DNA of 64,000 nucleotides from Paenibacillus sp. NFR01 (GCF_900111565.1 NZ_FOIK01000001.1:1891309-1955308); one strand, 5' to 3'; numbered from the stretch's first letter, positions 35,527 to 43,961 are shown. Numbers and translations are program-made. Notes: generated from the sequence alone by a model not told the origin.

Positions 35527-38500
35527 TTATTTTTTCTTCGCATCGGATAGCGGCATCCGGGTGTTGTCTCTCGTTTTGTTGAAAGACGGCCTTGTTTTGG
35601 AGCTGAGCACCGGCGGACGGAGAATAATCTCCCCCATGGCCTTTGCATTAAATGGTATAAACGGCCACAGATACGACGAGTTGTAGGAACGGTTCATCGT
35701 CAGCATAACTATGAGCAGCGTAGTACCAATCACAAAACCCGGCACCCCGAAGGCGGCGACGGCCACCAGCAGAACCAGCCTGACAATCCGGTTGGCCAAC
35801 CCCAGCTCATAACTCGGCGTAGCGAACATGCCGATGGACGCGACGGCCATATAAAGCACCACCTCATTGACAAAAAGGCCGGTCTGCACAGCGATGTCTC
35901 CGACGAGGATGGCTGCGATGAGGCCCATGGCTGAACCGAGCGGCGTCGGAGTATGCACGGCGGCCATCCGCAGCAGATCGACCCCGAGCTCGACGATCAG
36001 GAACTGGGCAATCAGCGGAATCTTGGCCATTTTTTGCGGGCCGATAAAATCCAGCATCGGCGGCTTCAGCTCCGGATGAATGACCATTAACATCCACAGC
36101 GGAAGCAGGAACATAGAAGCAAAGATGCCGATAAACCGCACCCAGCGCAAATAGGTCCCCATAAACGGCGTCTGGCGGTTCTCTTCGGCGTGCTGGCACA
36201 GATCAAAAAAAGTGGTCGGCAAAATCATGACGCTGGGCGACGTATCCACGAACACGACGACCCGGCCTTCCATGAGATGCGAAGCGACCACATCGGGACG
36301 CTCGGAGTATCGTACCATCGGATACGGGTTCCAGCCTTTGGCCACTATGGCTTCTTCCAGTTGTTTATCCGCCAGCGGAATGCCGTCGATATTCAGGCCT
36401 TTGATCTGATCCGTCACTGCCTGCACCTGCGTCTTATCGACGATATCGTCGATGTACGCAACGCACACATCGGTCCGCGTCCGGCGGCCCACCTGGTGCA
36501 TTTCGTATTTCAGGCCCGGATCGCGCAGGCGCCGGCGGACGAGGGCAACGTTCTGCAGCAGCGTCTCCGTAAAACCGTCACGCGACCCTCGCACGACGCG
36601 TTCGATGGAAGGCTCATCCGGATTGCGACTGGGATACATCCGGGTGTCCATAATGATTGCCGTCGTTTCGCCGTCGATGAAAAGGGCGCTCATCCCGGTA
36701 AGCACTTTGTTGATGCTTTCGCTCAGCACCGTGCCTTTCTCCACCTGCACATGCGGGATATATTCATTGGCAAAATCGGCAACGACGTCCGAATCCACGT
36801 TATCGGGCGTCAAGTAGGTCAACCGGCGCAAAATATCATCGAGTATTGCCGAGTTGGCAAACCCGCTGATGCAGAGCAGTGCCGCTTTGCGCCCGCCAAA
36901 CCTCATCTCACGGAATACGAGGTCAAACGAAGAACCGAGGCCGATCACTTCGGTCAATGTATCTTTGGTCTTCTTTAACGAGTCCGGAATGGTATCCTCG
37001 CCCTGCCAGTAAATCACTGACTCCTCAAGCGAATCCGACATTTCGGCATCCCGCTTCTCCTGCCGCGGATCTTTGGCCTTCTGATCCTCTTCTCCCCCGG
37101 ATGGCCCTACCTTCAGTCTGATCTCCCTCTGATCCGCTTTGCCGCCGCGTTTCTGCCCCTCCCCGCTGACTTCTTGCGAATTCGCCGAATATTTCTCCGA
37201 CTTGGATTGACTGCCATCCTGCGCATCCGGCCCTTGCCCTTCAGGAGCTTCTTCATCCTCTTCCGAACCATCTTCCCCGAAGATACTGTGCAGAAACCCG
37301 AAAAAGCCGCCGCGCGGCGATTCTTCGGCTCCCAGCTCATCAGAAGCCTCGGCATCCTGCCCCCCTGCGCTGAAGGACGAGCCGGTGTCGTCCTGTTCCT
37401 CCATATTTCCCATTTGCCCGTCTTCCGTGCCGTTATCTTGGGCTCCGCCTCGTTCCATACCGTTGACGTTTTGCTCCGTGCCGTTTTGCTCCGTGCCGTT
37501 TAGAGTATCTACATCACTTCCGGACTGGGCGCGGATTCCTTCTTCGGTTCCTGATTCACCCGGCTCGGCTTCCGCCTCGGAATTCCCGCTGTCCTGGGCG
37601 CGGTAACTGTTCTCCTCTGCACCGCCGCCCGAGCGTGATTGCGACTCGTCGGCCCTTCCCGCATTTTGTCTCGCACCATCGGTGGATGAGGCTGTGACGC
37701 TGCGTACATCGGCATCATCCTCCGGGGACGCTTGATGTCCGCTCTCTTGGCCGCCGACAGCGTCCACCCCGACGCGCTCCTCATCCCCGGAGCCGCTGTC
37801 ATACTGCGCCTCCCGGGATGCGAGAGCTCCGCCGTTGTTTTGCCGGTCTGCGCCGCTGTCAGGACTGGCATCCCCGGCGTTGCCCGCCTCAACATCTCCG
37901 CCGGCTCCTTGGGCATTGCCGCGCCCCAGCGGAGCGGTCATGTCGATCCGGCGGTCGTCATTGCCGATCGCATGCTCTTGCCCGTGATCGAGCAGGCGGG
38001 AATTTACGGCAAGATCTCCCGCCAGCGCTCCTGCGCCGGCGGAAGCGGCACCCGCAGCAGTGCCCGCTCCTCCGGAACCGGCGGCGCTCCCGGAATTGCT
38101 CGCAGTGCCCGGATTAAAGGCAACGGCCCCGGGGTTCACCGCTGCCGCCTCGCTTCCGGCACCCGTACCTTTGCCGTTGGTGGACAGCATCGGCCCTTCC
38201 GCCGGTTTGTCTGTTCCGGTAACGGACAGTTCGCCGGGAATGCCGCCGGTTTGGCCGATCCCGGGGGCTCCGTTTGCCACGGCCTGCCCTTGTCCGGATT
38301 CGGAGCCCGCATCCTCCCGGCCCGGCGCTCTTTCTTGCGCCGTGCTACCTTCATCCGGACCCTCTTTTTCGTCGTCTTCTTCCCTATCGCTTGCCTTCAT
38401 GCCGGTTCCAAGCTCCGCCGAAGCTTCGATATCTTGCCGCTCTTCGCCCCCTGCGGGCTGACGCTCATTGTCCCCGCGTTTCCGGTCGTCGGCTTCCGCC

Positions 38501-38529
38501 CGGTCGCCGCTGTGTATATATCGCACCAA
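35527..38529 (-). CDS. spoVAF: SpoVAF-type spore germination protein with giant acidic N-terminal extension
   Basis: A 1000-residue protein. Residues about 506-1000 are a GerA-family A subunit: a soluble domain (IPDSLKKTKDTLTEVIGLGS ... VRGSRDGFTETLLQNVALVR, RTRTDVCVAYIDDIVD) then 5-6 membrane helices with HTPTPLGSAMGLIAAILVGD and FATPSYELGLANRIVR. The position between spoVAB and lysA identifies SpoVAF. Residues 1-505 are a low-complexity Asp/Glu/Gly/Ser/Ala/Asn-rich region absent from the usual ~490-residue protein; it contains a NGTEQ duplication and a hydrophobic island GGFFGFLHSIFG near 403-414. GTG start at 38529 with GGAGGGG 9 nt upstream, 18 nt after spoVAB. No frameshift or stop separates the halves. 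Confidence 0.8.
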   Translation of the reverse strand: MVRYIHSGDRAEADDRKRGDNERQPAGGEERQDIEASAELGTGMKASDREEDDEKEGPDEGSTAQERAPGREDAGSESGQGQAVANGAPGIGQTGGIPGELSVTGTDKPAEGPMLSTNGKGTGAGSEAAAVNPGAVAFNPGTASNSGSAAGSGGAGTAAGAASAGAGALAGDLAVNSRLLDHGQEHAIGNDDRRIDMTAPLGRGNAQGAGGDVEAGNAGDASPDSGADRQNNGGALASREAQYDSGSGDEERVGVDAVGGQESGHQASPEDDADVRSVTASSTDGARQNAGRADESQSRSGGGAEENSYRAQDSGNSEAEAEPGESGTEEGIRAQSGSDVDTLNGTEQNGTEQNVNGMERGGAQDNGTEDGQMGNMEEQDDTGSSFSAGGQDAEASDELGAEESPRGGFFGFLHSIFGEDGSEEDEEAPEGQGPDAQDGSQSKSEKYSANSQEVSGEGQKRGGKADQREIRLKVGPSGGEEDQKAKDPRQEKRDAEMSDSLEESVIYWQGEDTIPDSLKKTKDTLTEVIGLGSSFDLVFREMRFGGRKAALLCISGFANSAILDDILRRLTYLTPDNVDSDVVADFANEYIPHVQVEKGTVLSESINKVLTGMSALFIDGETTAIIMDTRMYPSRNPDEPSIERVVRGSRDGFTETLLQNVALVRRRLRDPGLKYEMHQVGRRTRTDVCVAYIDDIVDKTQVQAVTDQIKGLNIDGIPLADKQLEEAIVAKGWNPYPMVRYSERPDVVASHLMEGRVVVFVDTSPSVMILPTTFFDLCQHAEENRQTPFMGTYLRWVRFIGIFASMFLLPLWMLMVIHPELKPPMLDFIGPQKMAKIPLIAQFLIVELGVDLLRMAAVHTPTPLGSAMGLIAAILVGDIAVQTGLFVNEVVLYMAVASIGMFATPSYELGLANRIVRLVLLVAVAAFGVPGFVIGTTLLIVMLTMNRSYNSSYLWPFIPFNAKAMGEIILRPPVLSSKTRPSFNKTRDNTRMPLSDAKKK

Positions 38530-38547
38530 TGTGTACCCCTCCTCGGA

Positions 38548-38973
38548 TTAATGTTGGTAAACAAACCAATCGAACAATGACCCGGCCACTTTGCCGCACA
38601 CCATCGCCATCAGCAGCCCGAACAGATAATGCGTCATCTGCAGCCGCTTCGCCAGAATCGGCAGCACATTCAGCACTTCGGTCAAAGCTGCAGCCAGCAT
38701 ACCGACGAATACGCCGTCAAACCAGCCGACCGCCAGCTCGGCCAGCGGCCCCGCGCTAATTCGCCAGCTCCAGAAATCGCTGAGCGTGCCGAGCAGCGAT
38801 CCGCTGACCATCGCACCTTCATACCAGTGCACTTTATCGTAGGAAGAGGTCAGCTGAGCCAGCCTGGGGATCACGTCAAGTACGATGAACAAGGCGATGA
38901 CGCCGCCCCCTACCGCAATGCCTCCGGCAATCCCCAGCAACAGATGTATCCCCAGCGATATGGGAGCCGTCAT
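38548..38973 (-). CDS. spoVAB: Stage V sporulation protein AB
   Basis: A 141-residue integral membrane protein with about four helices (7-33, 50-62, 80-105, 115-138). Family marks: GIHLLLGIAGGIAVGGGVIA, LFIVLDVIPRLAQLT, VHWYEGAMVSGSLLGTLSDF and GWFDGVFVGMLAAALTEVLN. It acts with other SpoVA proteins in the forespore inner membrane, linked to dipicolinate movement. Overlaps spoVAA by 4 nt. Confidence 0.93.
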   Translation of the reverse strand: MTAPISLGIHLLLGIAGGIAVGGGVIALFIVLDVIPRLAQLTSSYDKVHWYEGAMVSGSLLGTLSDFWSWRISAGPLAELAVGWFDGVFVGMLAAALTEVLNVLPILAKRLQMTHYLFGLLMAMVCGKVAGSLFDWFVYQH

Positions 38974-39629
38974 GGCTTACGCTCCGCCCGGCTGCCGGGG
39001 CGGTTCTTCAGGCTCTTCCGTTTGGCGTACTCCTCATGCACGACGAACTGGTCGATATTTTTCTGGTATAGGAACATCTCCACTTCCAGCGGCGTCGGCT
39101 CTTCATTCCATTTTTTCTTGAACAGATGGTTAAAAAAGATGACCATGCCAAATCCGATGCCCAGCGAATAGGCCACCTGGAAAAGGTACGGATGTTCGTC
39201 CCTGCGCCCGGTCAGCATCTCCACGATCCGCACATGCACTTCCTGCATGCTGACATCGGCATGGAAATTCATGATCGTGAGCGCCGATCCGAAGAACAGC
39301 AGCAGCCAGACGAGCACGAATAAGGCAATCGACGGCTTCCGGGTCACCCGCCCTTCAATCTGCACGATGCACCGGCCTTCGCCGATCAGCTGAATTTCCG
39401 CATCCGGAGCCTGCTCCTTAATCTTCGGGATAATGCTGAGCAGGTCGATTAAAATCAAATTACCGTCGGTCTGCTTCGGTTGTTGCAGCAACACCGATTT
39501 CAACCGTTCTTTCCATTCGGGCTCGGCGATCCAGTCGGCCACATCGCGCAGGTAGATGGCTTTGCCTTTAGGTACCGTAATCCGGGCTTTGAGCTGTATA
39601 TAAATGACGGGGCCTTGTTGGTGGTTCAT
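38970..39629 (-). CDS. spoVAA: Stage V sporulation protein AA
   Basis: A 219-residue protein: a cytoplasmic N-terminal domain (MNHQQGPVIYIQLKARITVP, LRDVADWIAEPEW) and two membrane helices (about 100-122 and 148-168), then TPLEVEMFLYQKNIDQFVVH at the C-terminus. It is the first gene of the spoVA unit. GGAGGG lies 7 nt before the ATG. A sigma-G-like promoter lies upstream, so it does not rely on read-through from sigF. Confidence 0.9.
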   Translation of the reverse strand: MNHQQGPVIYIQLKARITVPKGKAIYLRDVADWIAEPEWKERLKSVLLQQPKQTDGNLILIDLLSIIPKIKEQAPDAEIQLIGEGRCIVQIEGRVTRKPSIALFVLVWLLLFFGSALTIMNFHADVSMQEVHVRIVEMLTGRRDEHPYLFQVAYSLGIGFGMVIFFNHLFKKKWNEEPTPLEVEMFLYQKNIDQFVVHEEYAKRKSLKNRPGSRAERKP

Positions 39630-39662
39630 CGCATATCCCTCCTGTACGGGTAAGAATATCGA

Positions 39663-39692
39663 TAGTATGGGAGGAAAGACTTTTTTTTACTC
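39663..39692 (-). promoter_or_regulatory. Candidate sigma-G promoter of spoVAA-AB-AF
   Basis: On the minus strand: -35-like GAGTA (39688-39692), 18-bp spacer, -10 CATACTA (39663-39669), a perfect match to the forespore consensus, 34 nt upstream of the spoVAA start. Confidence 0.6.
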
Positions 39693-39718
39693 CGGAAGGG
39701 CATTCCTTCTGTGCACGC

Positions 39719-39764
39719 AAAAAAAGGATGGATCTCCTGGCGGCGTGCCCCCGGAAATCCATCC
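39719..39764 (-). terminator. Terminator after the EamA transporter
   Basis: GGATGGAT (39726-39733) pairs with ATCCATCC (39757-39764); T7 follows on the minus strand. It separates the transporter from spoVAA. Confidence 0.85.
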
Positions 39765-39781
39765 CTTGTTTATTTATTCGA

Positions 39782-40741
39782 TTATAGCGAAGCCTGCCGG
39801 CTCTCCTGCGAGGAGATCAGGTACAGAGCCGTCCAGATAAAGGCAAAACCGATGATCTGCGGCAGCGTAACGAGCTGCTGGTACACAATCCAGTTGATCA
39901 GAACCCCGACCATCGGGAAACTGAGTTCGGCAAGCGTAGCATAAGACGCTTTGGTCGTATTTAATCCTTTATAATACAGCAGCATGCTGAGCAGTCCCGG
40001 GAGCAGCGCCTGCAGCAGCAGGTTCACAGCGATCAGCGCGCCGGTTCCAGCGCCGCCGTGAATTTGCCACGGGTTGCCTTCATTTACGGTAATCACGATA
40101 AGCAGCGGCAAAGCGACGACAAAACGCAGCGAAGTAACGGTCTCGTATTTCATCGAACCCAGCAGATAACGGCCCATGACGGTCGAACCGCCCCAGAGCG
40201 CCGCTGCACCCAGCGCATAAAGGCTGCTTTTGCCCACAAAGCCATGAACATTGCCAAACGGCAGCGTCCAGCCGAAGGTCAACAGATACGTACCGCCCAG
40301 CGCAAGGACAAGCAAATATCCGAAATTGCGAGGCAGGCGCTCCTTCAAAACCACCGCAGCCAGGCCGATGGCGAACAGCGGCTGCAGCTTTTGCAGCAGC
40401 AGGACGGAGTTCAGGTCTCCGCCGGTCAGCGCTTTAGTGAACAAAATGGTGGCGATGGCCGAACCGCCCCAGGCTACTGCCAAAATCGCGCCGAGCTGCT
40501 TCATGCGGATTCCCTTTAATTCCGCCCGGTGACGCCACAGTACGGGCGCTGCCGCGACGAAGAGCACCAAGTGCTCGAGCAGGACGATCTGCGACGACGT
40601 GAGGGATTTCAGCAAAATAATGCGGAACAGCGGATCGACGCCCCACAGCGCCGCTCCCAGGACGACCAGCCAGAATCCGCTGCGCATCGGCGCTACGCGT
40701 ACAGCCGGTTTAGAAGCCGTGGACTTGATTACGTTACTCAT
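39782..40741 (-). CDS. EamA/DMT-family transporter under FMN riboswitch control (putative flavin carrier)
   Basis: A 319-residue drug/metabolite-superfamily carrier with ten predicted helices in two EamA halves: half one includes FWLVVLGAALWGVDPLFRII and the QKLQPLFAIGLAAVVLKERLP turn; half two ALGAAALWGGSTVMGRYLLG and LAELSFPMVGVLINWIVY. DMT members named RibN and ImpX are known riboflavin transporters. Here a clear FMN riboswitch precedes the gene, so flavin or precursor import is a strong inference from regulation, not from sequence similarity. ATG with AAGGAG 8 nt upstream. Monocistronic. Confidence 0.8.
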   Translation of the reverse strand: MSNVIKSTASKPAVRVAPMRSGFWLVVLGAALWGVDPLFRIILLKSLTSSQIVLLEHLVLFVAAAPVLWRHRAELKGIRMKQLGAILAVAWGGSAIATILFTKALTGGDLNSVLLLQKLQPLFAIGLAAVVLKERLPRNFGYLLVLALGGTYLLTFGWTLPFGNVHGFVGKSSLYALGAAALWGGSTVMGRYLLGSMKYETVTSLRFVVALPLLIVITVNEGNPWQIHGGAGTGALIAVNLLLQALLPGLLSMLLYYKGLNTTKASYATLAELSFPMVGVLINWIVYQQLVTLPQIIGFAFIWTALYLISSQESRQASL

Positions 40742-40781
40742 TCTTCATTCTCCTTGTGTGAGCCAAAACCTCGCAAGAGAC

Positions 40782-40818
40782 CAAAAAACCCCCAATTGCC
40801 GGGAATGGCATTCGGGGG
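40782..40818 (-). terminator. FMN-riboswitch terminator of the EamA gene
   Basis: On the minus strand, CCCCCGAATGCC pairs with GGCAATTGGGGG (one mismatch, one wobble) and T6 follows, between aptamer and gene. Confidence 0.8.
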
Positions 40819-40860
40819 CGTCGACAATAAAGACACCAAAAAGCGGCGTCCCTACGTTGA

Positions 40861-40996
40861 TCCTCTCCCATCCGGACTTTACCGTCGGCTCTGGACTTGC
40901 ACCAGATCAGTCACAGCCTTGCTGCCAAAGCTGCGAGTCGCGGGCTTGTTCCCATGGAACTTTACCGCCGGTCAGGAATTTCACCTTACCCCGAGA
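40861..40996 (-). promoter_or_regulatory. FMN riboswitch (RFN element) of the EamA transporter
   Basis: RFN blocks on the minus strand: TCTCGGGGTAAGGTGAAATT, CCTGACCGGCGGTAAAG, CAAGCCCGCGACTCG, TGATCTGGTGCAAGTCCAGA, GCCGACGGTAAAGTCCGGAT and GGGAGAGGATCA. All conserved helices can form. Second FMN riboswitch in the window. Confidence 0.95.
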
Positions 40997-41173
40997 ATCT
41001 TGTACTCCGTTATTTTTTTCACAACATCAGCATACCTGCGTTTTCGCTATTCGTCCAGCTTTTACTGAAAGTATCCATACATTTTTCATAATTATGCCAA
41101 GCTGAACGATAAATCACCATATTCTTAGCCCCGTTACGTTATAATAGATTCTAGTAAATCCATAATTTAACAC

Positions 41174-42364
41174 ATGGAAAGTAGGGATCGATTGACCAGG
41201 GACTTTTGGAGCCGCTTCTCGTTGTCCGTCTTTGCTTGTGTAGGCATTGCCTTCTGCGCATTTTTCGCAAGTTTCTTCGTGTTGCTGTTCGGAGGCGCCC
41301 GATTTTATGTCTCCCTCGTCGTTCTGGCAGCGGTGCTTCTCGCCTTGAACCTCGTTATCGTCATCTTCGGTTGGTTTGCCCGGCGGACCCGCGTACTCAC
41401 GGCACTTGGCTGTGTTCTGCTCTGTCTTGCAGCCGCCGGATACTATGAAGCCAAAGAAGCTTACATCGACGGCCTCGGAAGCGTGGATGAACGGGAGGTA
41501 AACCTGCATGAATACCAACCTTTTGCCAACCCCACCAAAGCTGTACGGCTGGACGAACCTGCATCCTACCGTATCGGGAGCGAACTGCCGCGGCTGGACG
41601 GAGCAACGGCGCTTTACCCGCTTTATGCTGCCTTTGTCCAGGCTGTTTATCCGGCAAATACTTATGAACCTTACGATGAAAAAGCCGGTCCCGTCGTCTG
41701 CTCTTCGACAACCGAAGCTTACCGCCGGCTGATCAGCGGAGAGGCCGACATCATTTTTGCCGCTGCGCCTTCGTACGCCCAATCCAAGCTGGCGAAGAAC
41801 AAAGGAGTCGAACTGAAGCTGACGCCGATCGGCCGTGAGGCCTTCGTATTCTTCGTGAACCGCAAAAACCCGGTGGACGGTCTGACGACCCGGCAGATCA
41901 AGGACATCTACGGCGGCAAGGCGACAAACTGGAAAGACGTTGGCGGGGCTGACGGGCATATTCGCGCCTTCCAGCGTAATCCGGACAGCGGAAGCCAGAC
42001 GCGGCTGGAGCAGATCATGGCCGGGGAGACGCTGATGACGCCTCCGCATGAGGATGTCACGAGCATGATGGCCGGAATCATCAGGGAGACCTCCAGCTAC
42101 CGCAATTACAAAAATGCGCTCGGCTTCAGCTTTCTGTTCTACGCCTCGGAGATGAACCGCAGCAACAAAATCAAGCTGCTGTCCATCGACGGAATCGCGC
42201 CTTCGGCGGAGACGATCCGCAGCGGCGAATATCCGTATGTGACCGAATTTTATGCCGTGACCGCAGGCAGCGCCAATCCGAATATCCAGCCGTTTCTCGA
42301 CTGGATTCTGTCCCCGCAGGGGCAGAAGCTGGTGGAGCAGACCGGGTATGTGGCGATCCGGTAG
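41174..42364 (+). CDS. Membrane-anchored PstS-like substrate-binding protein
   Basis: A 396-residue protein. Three membrane helices (about 15-40, 44-68, 75-92) are followed by a periplasmic-binding-protein fold of the phosphate (PstS) type: RLDGATALYPLYAAFVQAVY, CSSTTEAYRRLISGEADIIF, GREAFVFFVNRKNPVDGLT, IKDIYGGKATNWKDVGG and RNPDSGSQTRLEQIM (anion-binding Ser/Arg). No pstCAB lies nearby, so a sensing or scavenging role is possible. The ATG at 41174 has no ribosome binding site; a TTG at 41192 preceded by GTAGGGATCGA may be the true start. -10 TATAAT at 41140-41145. Confidence 0.8.
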   Translation: MESRDRLTRDFWSRFSLSVFACVGIAFCAFFASFFVLLFGGARFYVSLVVLAAVLLALNLVIVIFGWFARRTRVLTALGCVLLCLAAAGYYEAKEAYIDGLGSVDEREVNLHEYQPFANPTKAVRLDEPASYRIGSELPRLDGATALYPLYAAFVQAVYPANTYEPYDEKAGPVVCSSTTEAYRRLISGEADIIFAAAPSYAQSKLAKNKGVELKLTPIGREAFVFFVNRKNPVDGLTTRQIKDIYGGKATNWKDVGGADGHIRAFQRNPDSGSQTRLEQIMAGETLMTPPHEDVTSMMAGIIRETSSYRNYKNALGFSFLFYASEMNRSNKIKLLSIDGIAPSAETIRSGEYPYVTEFYAVTAGSANPNIQPFLDWILSPQGQKLVEQTGYVAIR

Positions 42365-42407
42365 CTTCCGGATTCAACGCTCCGTCTTCCATACGGATTT
42401 TCGGAAC

Positions 42408-42453
42408 TAAAAAGCTGTGCCGCAAGCCGCAAGATAAGCGGAACGGCACAGCT
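42408..42453. terminator. Terminator between convergent genes
   Basis: AGCTGTGCCG (42413-42422) pairs with CGGCACAGCT (42444-42453); T5 follows on the minus strand, and the hairpin also lies 48 nt after the plus-strand gene. Confidence 0.8.
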
Positions 42454-42462
42454 CTTGTAAGT

Positions 42463-43950
42463 TTATCGACTCTGCAGCGCCGCCATCACCAGCAGCCGTT
42501 TCGCCGGGTCGGGATCGACCTGCAGCTCCGGCTCCCGGTCGAAGATCATCGTGGCCCGTTCTTTAGCCGTATATGGCGGCCACTCGGCGCCGTCGACCGC
42601 CGGCTTGCCGGTATGCGCAAACGACGTCCATGCGTCCAGCATCGCCAGCGCTACCCGCTCCATTTCCGGCGTTACGGTCACGCCGTATTGGCCGAGCAGC
42701 GGCAGATTATTGAACACGTAATAAATCTCTGCGGCATGGATGGCTTTATCCAGCAGGGGATGGCCGTTAATCGCCCAATCATAACGGTACATCCAGACTG
42801 GCGCGTAAGGCTGCTGGCACTCCGCCAGCGCAATGGAGCCGCCCCAGAACAGCAAGTCGGTCAGCAGCTGCGCCTGCCCTTCCCAGTTCCGAGGATACTC
42901 CTGCGCCAGCGCTTCCAGGCTCGGGATGCCCATCATCAGCTGCAGCGCCTGCAGCCCGGACTCGAAGCTGCCGGCCTCGCGGTCCGGCCGGAAAAAGAAG
43001 TGGCCTTCGTCCCGGTTCGTCCCGATCAGCAGCGACACACCGGCCGCCGAGCCTTCGCCGACGGCAGCCAGCGGTTCCAGCGGCAAGGTGGCAGGATCGA
43101 GCACCGGCTGGAACAGCAGAGCCAGCGAGTCCCCGCCGACCTTGCTGACCATTCGGGCCGCGGCGGACAGAATGACGCCGACCGGCAGCGTGTGAAGCGC
43201 GTCAAGCGCACCGTCCGGCTGCAGTTCCAGCTCTGTGAGGAAAGCCTCGGCAATATGCCGTCCCTGCCCGCCGCTGAGGGATTGGGACGCTCCGCTTTGC
43301 AGAATCGCCGCGGAGAACAAGCCCTTGGCTTCGGGCATCGCCAGCAGCGCGGCGATGCTCATACTCCCCGCCGATTCGCCGAATACCGTTACCCGCGCGG
43401 GGTCGCCGCCGAAAGCGGCGATGTTATCCTGCACCCACTTCAGCCCGGCGATCTGATCGAGCAGGCCGGCATTGGAGCACAGGTCCTCGCCGAACGGGGA
43501 CAGATGCAAAAAACCGAGCGGGCCAAGGCGGTAGTTGAGGGTCACGACCACGACCCGCCCGCGCGAGGCCATGTTCGTTCCGTCGAACATCGGCTGGCTG
43601 CCGGAGCCGGTTATAAAGGTGCCGCCATGAATCCATACCATGACCGGCAGCGTCTCGCCGTCTGCCGCAGGCGACCAGACGTTCAGGTACAGGCAATCCT
43701 CCGAATATTCCGGAAGAGTGCCGCCGAACCGGATGCCGTTCGAGCTGGGCGGCTGCCAGCAGACCGCGCTAAAGTTCAGCGCGTCCCGCACGCCGGTCCA
43801 GGGTTCCGGCGGCTGCGGCGCGCGGAAGCGCCGCTCTCCGGCCGGAGGCGCGGCAAAAGGAATGCCGCGCCAGAGCCGAATCCCGTCACGCGCGAGTCCG
43901 CGCACTTTTCCATAAATTGTCGTTGCAACGGGTTCCGTCAAATGTATCAT
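42463..43950 (-). CDS. Type-B carboxylesterase (PnbA-like p-nitrobenzyl esterase)
   Basis: A 495-residue alpha/beta-hydrolase. The oxyanion hole is in VMVWIHGGTFITGSGS; the nucleophile elbow is GESAGSMSIAALLAMP (Ser); FGGDPARVTVFGES and SEDCLYLNVWSP are family marks; catalytic Glu and His lie further on (NRDEGHFFF and the region near SFAHTGKP). Closest by recall to B. subtilis PnbA. The ATG at 43950 (MIHLTEPVATTIYGKVRG) aligns with PnbA; GGAGAGG abuts it closely. It begins 12 nt after the upstream permease gene stop, so the two form a pair. Confidence 0.88.
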   Translation of the reverse strand: MIHLTEPVATTIYGKVRGLARDGIRLWRGIPFAAPPAGERRFRAPQPPEPWTGVRDALNFSAVCWQPPSSNGIRFGGTLPEYSEDCLYLNVWSPAADGETLPVMVWIHGGTFITGSGSQPMFDGTNMASRGRVVVVTLNYRLGPLGFLHLSPFGEDLCSNAGLLDQIAGLKWVQDNIAAFGGDPARVTVFGESAGSMSIAALLAMPEAKGLFSAAILQSGASQSLSGGQGRHIAEAFLTELELQPDGALDALHTLPVGVILSAAARMVSKVGGDSLALLFQPVLDPATLPLEPLAAVGEGSAAGVSLLIGTNRDEGHFFFRPDREAGSFESGLQALQLMMGIPSLEALAQEYPRNWEGQAQLLTDLLFWGGSIALAECQQPYAPVWMYRYDWAINGHPLLDKAIHAAEIYYVFNNLPLLGQYGVTVTPEMERVALAMLDAWTSFAHTGKPAVDGAEWPPYTAKERATMIFDREPELQVDPDPAKRLLVMAALQSR

Positions 43951-43961
43951 CCTCTCCAAAT

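Noticed and set aside
35527-37041. A separate 504-residue SpoVAF starting at the internal ATG 37041
   Set aside because: No good ribosome binding site precedes it (AGGAG is 15 nt away), while the GTG at 38529 has a strong one and the frame is continuous with protein-like low-complexity composition.
37732-38580. Plus-strand 282-codon open frame opposite the SpoVAF extension
   Set aside because: No ribosome binding site, Leu/Ala/Arg-rich shadow composition and convergent overlap with spoVAB; the minus-strand frame has better signals.
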